Origin: SFLA01 sp045595165
GTDB taxonomy: Bacteria; Bacillota; Clostridia; Oscillospirales; CAG-382
Length of the DNA stretch: 34,791 nucleotides
Assembly (NCBI GenBank): GCA_045595165.1
Contig: JAZNZY010000012.1
Span: 1-34,791 of the forward strand
Direction: 5' to 3'
Positions 32,785 to 34,791 of this stretch are shown in pieces. The number at the start of each line of letters is the position of its first letter. The stretch's first letter is position 1. The notes beneath the pieces were generated by a model. That model did not search any database. It was not told where the DNA came from and worked only from the letters and a program-made list of their open reading frames with translations. Position numbers and translations under genes: made by a program.

Positions 32785-33417
32785 ATGAATATAATATTCT
32801 TTGGCCCTCCCGGTGCCGGCAAGGGCACACAGGCAGAGATAATATGTACCTGCCTTAATATTCCCACAATTTCCACGGGAGCCGCTTTGAGAGAAGCGGT
32901 TAAGAACGAAACTCCTATGGGGCTGGCTGCCAAATCCGCCATGGAATCCGGCAGCCTCGTTCCCGATGAAGTCGTTATCGGTATCATCCGTGATCGTCTT
33001 GCTCAGGATGACTGCAAGAATGGCTACATTCTTGACGGTTTTCCCCGCACCGTAGCTCAGGCAGAAGCCCTTGAAGCTATGGGACAGAAGATCGATATCG
33101 TACTTTCCATCGTTGCATCCGATGAAAAGATTATTGAACGACTCAGCGGAAGACGCCTTTGCGGTGTCTGCGGCGCATCCTACCACTTGGTTTATAATCC
33201 TACCAAGGATAACAAGACCTGTGATAAGTGCGGTGCCGACCTTATAATCCGCAAGGACGATGCTCCCGAAGTTGTAAAGAGCCGTCTGGAAACCTACCAC
33301 GCTGAAACCGAACCGGTTCTTGCGTACTACACCGAAAAGGGACTCGTTAAGAGTGTTGAAACCCAGGAAGGTGTAGAGGAGACCACACGTCTCGTAAAGC
33401 AAGCGCTTTGCATATGA
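32785..33417 (+). CDS. adk: Adenylate kinase (zinc-LID form)
   Basis: 210 residues. P-loop GPPGAGKGTQ (7-16), NMP-binding STGAALREAV, and DGFPRTVAQAEAL (84-96). The LID domain carries four cysteines, C126, C129, C146 and C149, as in Gram-positive zinc-containing enzymes. The position after TG in the AMP site is Ala rather than the more common Asp, a mild variation. GGGAG precedes the ATG. Confidence 0.98.
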   Translation: MNIIFFGPPGAGKGTQAEIICTCLNIPTISTGAALREAVKNETPMGLAAKSAMESGSLVPDEVVIGIIRDRLAQDDCKNGYILDGFPRTVAQAEALEAMGQKIDIVLSIVASDEKIIERLSGRRLCGVCGASYHLVYNPTKDNKTCDKCGADLIIRKDDAPEVVKSRLETYHAETEPVLAYYTEKGLVKSVETQEGVEETTRLVKQALCI

Positions 33418-34163
33418 TAACTGTAAAGACAAAAGCCGAACTTGCGCGTATGCGTGATGCCGGCAGAATTGCGGCGATAGCCCGTGCGACGGCAGGCGAA
33501 TATATCAAAGAGGGTGTTACCACCCGATATATCGACAGTAAAGTCAAAGCCGTTATCCGTTCGCACGGAGCTCACCCTTCTTTTCTTGGATACGGTGGAT
33601 TTCCCGCATCGGCGTGTATAAGCGTCAATGAAGAGGTTATCCACGGTATTCCGTCAGACAGAGAACTCAGAAACGGTGATATCGTCAAGGTAGACGTCGG
33701 TGCCTTTTATAAGGGCTACCACGGGGATTGCGCCTGCACCTACGTTGTGGGTAGCACAAGTCCGGAAGCAGAACAGCTTATAAAGGTTACCAAAGAAAGC
33801 TTTTTCAAAGGTATCGAGCTGGCTGTGCCCGGCAACCGAGTCGGCGATATTTCCAATGCTGTTGAACAGTATGTAATCCCGTTTGGTTATTCCGTTGTCC
33901 GCGATTTTGTAGGACACGGAATCGGAACCGCGCTTCACGAAGACCCCGAAGTACCGAATTTCGGTAGGGCGGGAAGAGGACCGCGGCTTTGTGAAGGGAT
34001 GACTTTAGCAGTAGAGCCTATGATAAATATGGGCACACATCTGGTAAAGACCCTTTCAAACAACTGGACGGTCGTAACTATTGACGGTAAGCTTTCGGCT
34101 CACTATGAAAACACCATAGCGATCACCGAAAACGGTCCCGTTATACTGACCGACGAGAATTGA
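33414..34163 (+). CDS. map: Type I methionine aminopeptidase
   Basis: 249 residues. All five metal ligands are in recognisable contexts: the aspartates of VDVGAFYKGYHGDCA, the His of GHGIGTALHEDPEVPN, the Glu of AVEPMIN and the Glu of HYENTIAITE. Substrate His is in SVNEEVIHGIP. The ATG at 33414 overlaps the adk stop as ATGA. The nearest AGGAG is over 30 nt upstream, so initiation probably depends on coupling to adk. Confidence 0.97.
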   Translation: MITVKTKAELARMRDAGRIAAIARATAGEYIKEGVTTRYIDSKVKAVIRSHGAHPSFLGYGGFPASACISVNEEVIHGIPSDRELRNGDIVKVDVGAFYKGYHGDCACTYVVGSTSPEAEQLIKVTKESFFKGIELAVPGNRVGDISNAVEQYVIPFGYSVVRDFVGHGIGTALHEDPEVPNFGRAGRGPRLCEGMTLAVEPMINMGTHLVKTLSNNWTVVTIDGKLSAHYENTIAITENGPVILTDEN

Positions 34164-34183
34164 GGTTAAATTCAAAAAAAGTT

Positions 34184-34450
34184 ATGGATAGTCATTTATG
34201 CAGTATGGTTAAGTCCGTTGCAGGGCGGGACCGTGGTATGTATGCTTTCGTTATAGGCGTGTCCGAGGACGGATATGTGCTTGTAGCGGACGGCAGGCTG
34301 CGTAAGGTCGAAGCCCCGAAACGAAAAAAACTTAAACACATACGGTTTATTGCAGATGCGCCGCGACTTGAAGAAGATAAGATGACAAACCGCTTAATAC
34401 GCGAGGTTATCAACGAATATAAAGAGTCGCACGATAACAAGGAGGAATAG
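34184..34450 (+). CDS. KOW-domain RNA-binding protein (L14e/L27e-like)
   Basis: 88 residues. The KOW-type segment MVKSVAGRDRGMYAFVIGV near the N-terminus is followed by a basic stretch (KRKKLKHIRFI) and an acidic helical tail. This small protein is common between map and infA in Clostridia, and its function there is not established. The ATG at 34184 was chosen by family resemblance; no good Shine-Dalgarno site lies at normal spacing (GAGGT is about 16 nt away). A TTG at 34160 overlapping the map stop and an ATG at 34205 are alternatives. Its last codons contain the infA ribosome site. Confidence 0.8.
   Translation: MDSHLCSMVKSVAGRDRGMYAFVIGVSEDGYVLVADGRLRKVEAPKRKKLKHIRFIADAPRLEEDKMTNRLIREVINEYKESHDNKEE
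34439..34446 (+). promoter_or_regulatory. Shine-Dalgarno site that sets the infA start
   Basis: AAGGAGGA lies in the last codons of the KOW gene. GGAGG is exactly 7 nt before the CTG at 34453, the same spacing used by the ATG genes of this operon. No ATG, GTG or TTG in the infA frame lies within reach of it. Confidence 0.85.
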
Positions 34451-34452
34451 TT

Positions 34453-34671
34453 CTGGTAAAAGACGATGTTATTGAATTTGAAGGCGTTGTTACGGAGTTA
34501 CTCCCCAACACGGTTTTCAAAGTCAAACTCAACAACGGTCATATGGTTACCGCTCATATATCCGGAAAAATGCGTATGCATTATATAAAGATATATCCGG
34601 GTGATAAGGTTACAGTAGAAGTTTCAATCTACGACCTCACTCAGGGCAGGATAACCTATCGTTCCAAATAA
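34453..34671 (+). CDS. infA: Translation initiation factor IF-1, apparent CTG start
   Basis: Reading from CTG 34453 gives 72 residues plus TAA, exactly the usual IF-1 length, beginning (M)VKDDVIEFEGVVTELLP and continuing through the OB-fold motifs VKLNNGHMVTAHISGKMRM, YIKIYPGDKVTVE and SIYDLTQGRITYR. The frame upstream holds only GTT, ATA, GGA, GGA, CAA and then a TAA stop. The first in-frame ATG is about 28 codons inside the conserved domain. CTG is therefore the only sensible start, and a strong Shine-Dalgarno site lies 7 nt before it. A base-calling error in an ATG or TTG codon is the main alternative. Standard position between map/KOW and rpmJ. Confidence 0.93.
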   Translation: MVKDDVIEFEGVVTELLPNTVFKVKLNNGHMVTAHISGKMRMHYIKIYPGDKVTVEVSIYDLTQGRITYRSK

Positions 34672-34703
34672 ACAATGCTAACTGATATGGAGGCAGTAAT
34701 AAT

Positions 34704-34791
34704 ATGAAAGTGAAACCTTCCGTAAAGAAAATATGCGAGAAGTGCAAGATTATCAAGAGAAAAGGTAAAATCATGGTAATCTGCGAAAATC
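34704..34791 (+). CDS. rpmJ: 50S ribosomal protein L36, 5' part (truncated by window edge)
   Basis: The 29 visible residues, MKVKPSVKKICEKCKIIKRK then GKIMVICEN, match L36, normally about 37 residues, including the zinc-binding CEKC pair and the third Cys. GGAGG precedes the ATG. rpsM, rpsK, rpsD and rpoA are expected beyond the window by standard gene order. Confidence 0.97.
   Translation, partial: MKVKPSVKKICEKCKIIKRKGKIMVICEN

Noticed and set aside
34441..34671. Frameshift or pseudogene explanation for the missing infA start
   Set aside because: The whole 72-residue domain reads in one frame with no internal stop, and only the start codon is non-standard. A single-base error at the start remains possible and is noted with the finding.

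Overview
The window looks like chromosomal DNA from a low-to-mid GC Gram-positive bacterium of the class Clostridia. An uncultured Oscillospirales-type gut lineage is my best guess; this is inference from gene content. The reasons are: strong AGGAGG-type Shine-Dalgarno sites on nearly every gene; consensus sigma-A promoters with 17-bp spacers; four-cysteine zinc forms of S14, L24 and adenylate kinase; a small KOW-domain gene between map and infA; and Firmicute families such as the TIGR03905 TSCPD protein, an RNase M5-like Toprim protein with a DUF4093-type tail, and PgcA-type phosphosugar mutase. No tRNA, rRNA, CRISPR array, insertion sequence or prophage gene was seen.

Layout. Positions 1-349 (-) hold the 5' part of rpsB with its promoter and leader. 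Positions 562-5033 (-) are a three-gene operon: an ECF sigma factor, a membrane-tethered beta-propeller protein with an anti-sigma-like N-terminus, and a beta-propeller lipoprotein. It has an ECF-like promoter and a terminator. Positions 5034-5350 carry a compound hairpin repeat and the terminator of an AGE-family epimerase gene (5351-6571, -). A 150-bp divergent promoter region follows, whose two -35 boxes form one perfect palindrome. Positions 6723-16865 (+) are nine co-directional genes: a BspA-type LRR lipoprotein, alaS, a HIT protein, a phosphoribosyltransferase, a ComEC-like channel protein with a degenerate C-terminal domain, holA, an RNase M5-like Toprim protein, mtaB and an unrecognised protein. 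Several overlap by a few bases. Positions 16881-16960 hold two tandem copies of a 40-bp palindromic repeat. Positions 16994-21968 contain separate units: an AbrB-like regulator with a CxxC tail, a HAD-IIA phosphatase, an M55 peptidase, a YwaF/TMEM164-like membrane protein, a phosphosugar mutase and a TSCPD protein. Most have clear promoters and terminators.

Positions 22152-34791 (+) are the S10-spc ribosomal protein superoperon in canonical order (rpsJ to rplO, secY, adk, map, KOW gene, infA, rpmJ). It runs from a strong promoter through a structured leader of about 180 nt and is cut by the window end in rpmJ.

The most interesting points are as follows. (1) infA appears to start at CTG: no ATG, GTG or TTG exists in frame, the Shine-Dalgarno spacing is ideal, and the length is exactly canonical. 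(2) The ECF sigma / tethered propeller / propeller lipoprotein operon looks like a self-contained envelope-sensing system. (3) The intergenic palindromic repeat family shows a compensatory base-pair change. (4) The ComEC homologue lacks the metal-binding motif of its metallo-beta-lactamase-like domain.
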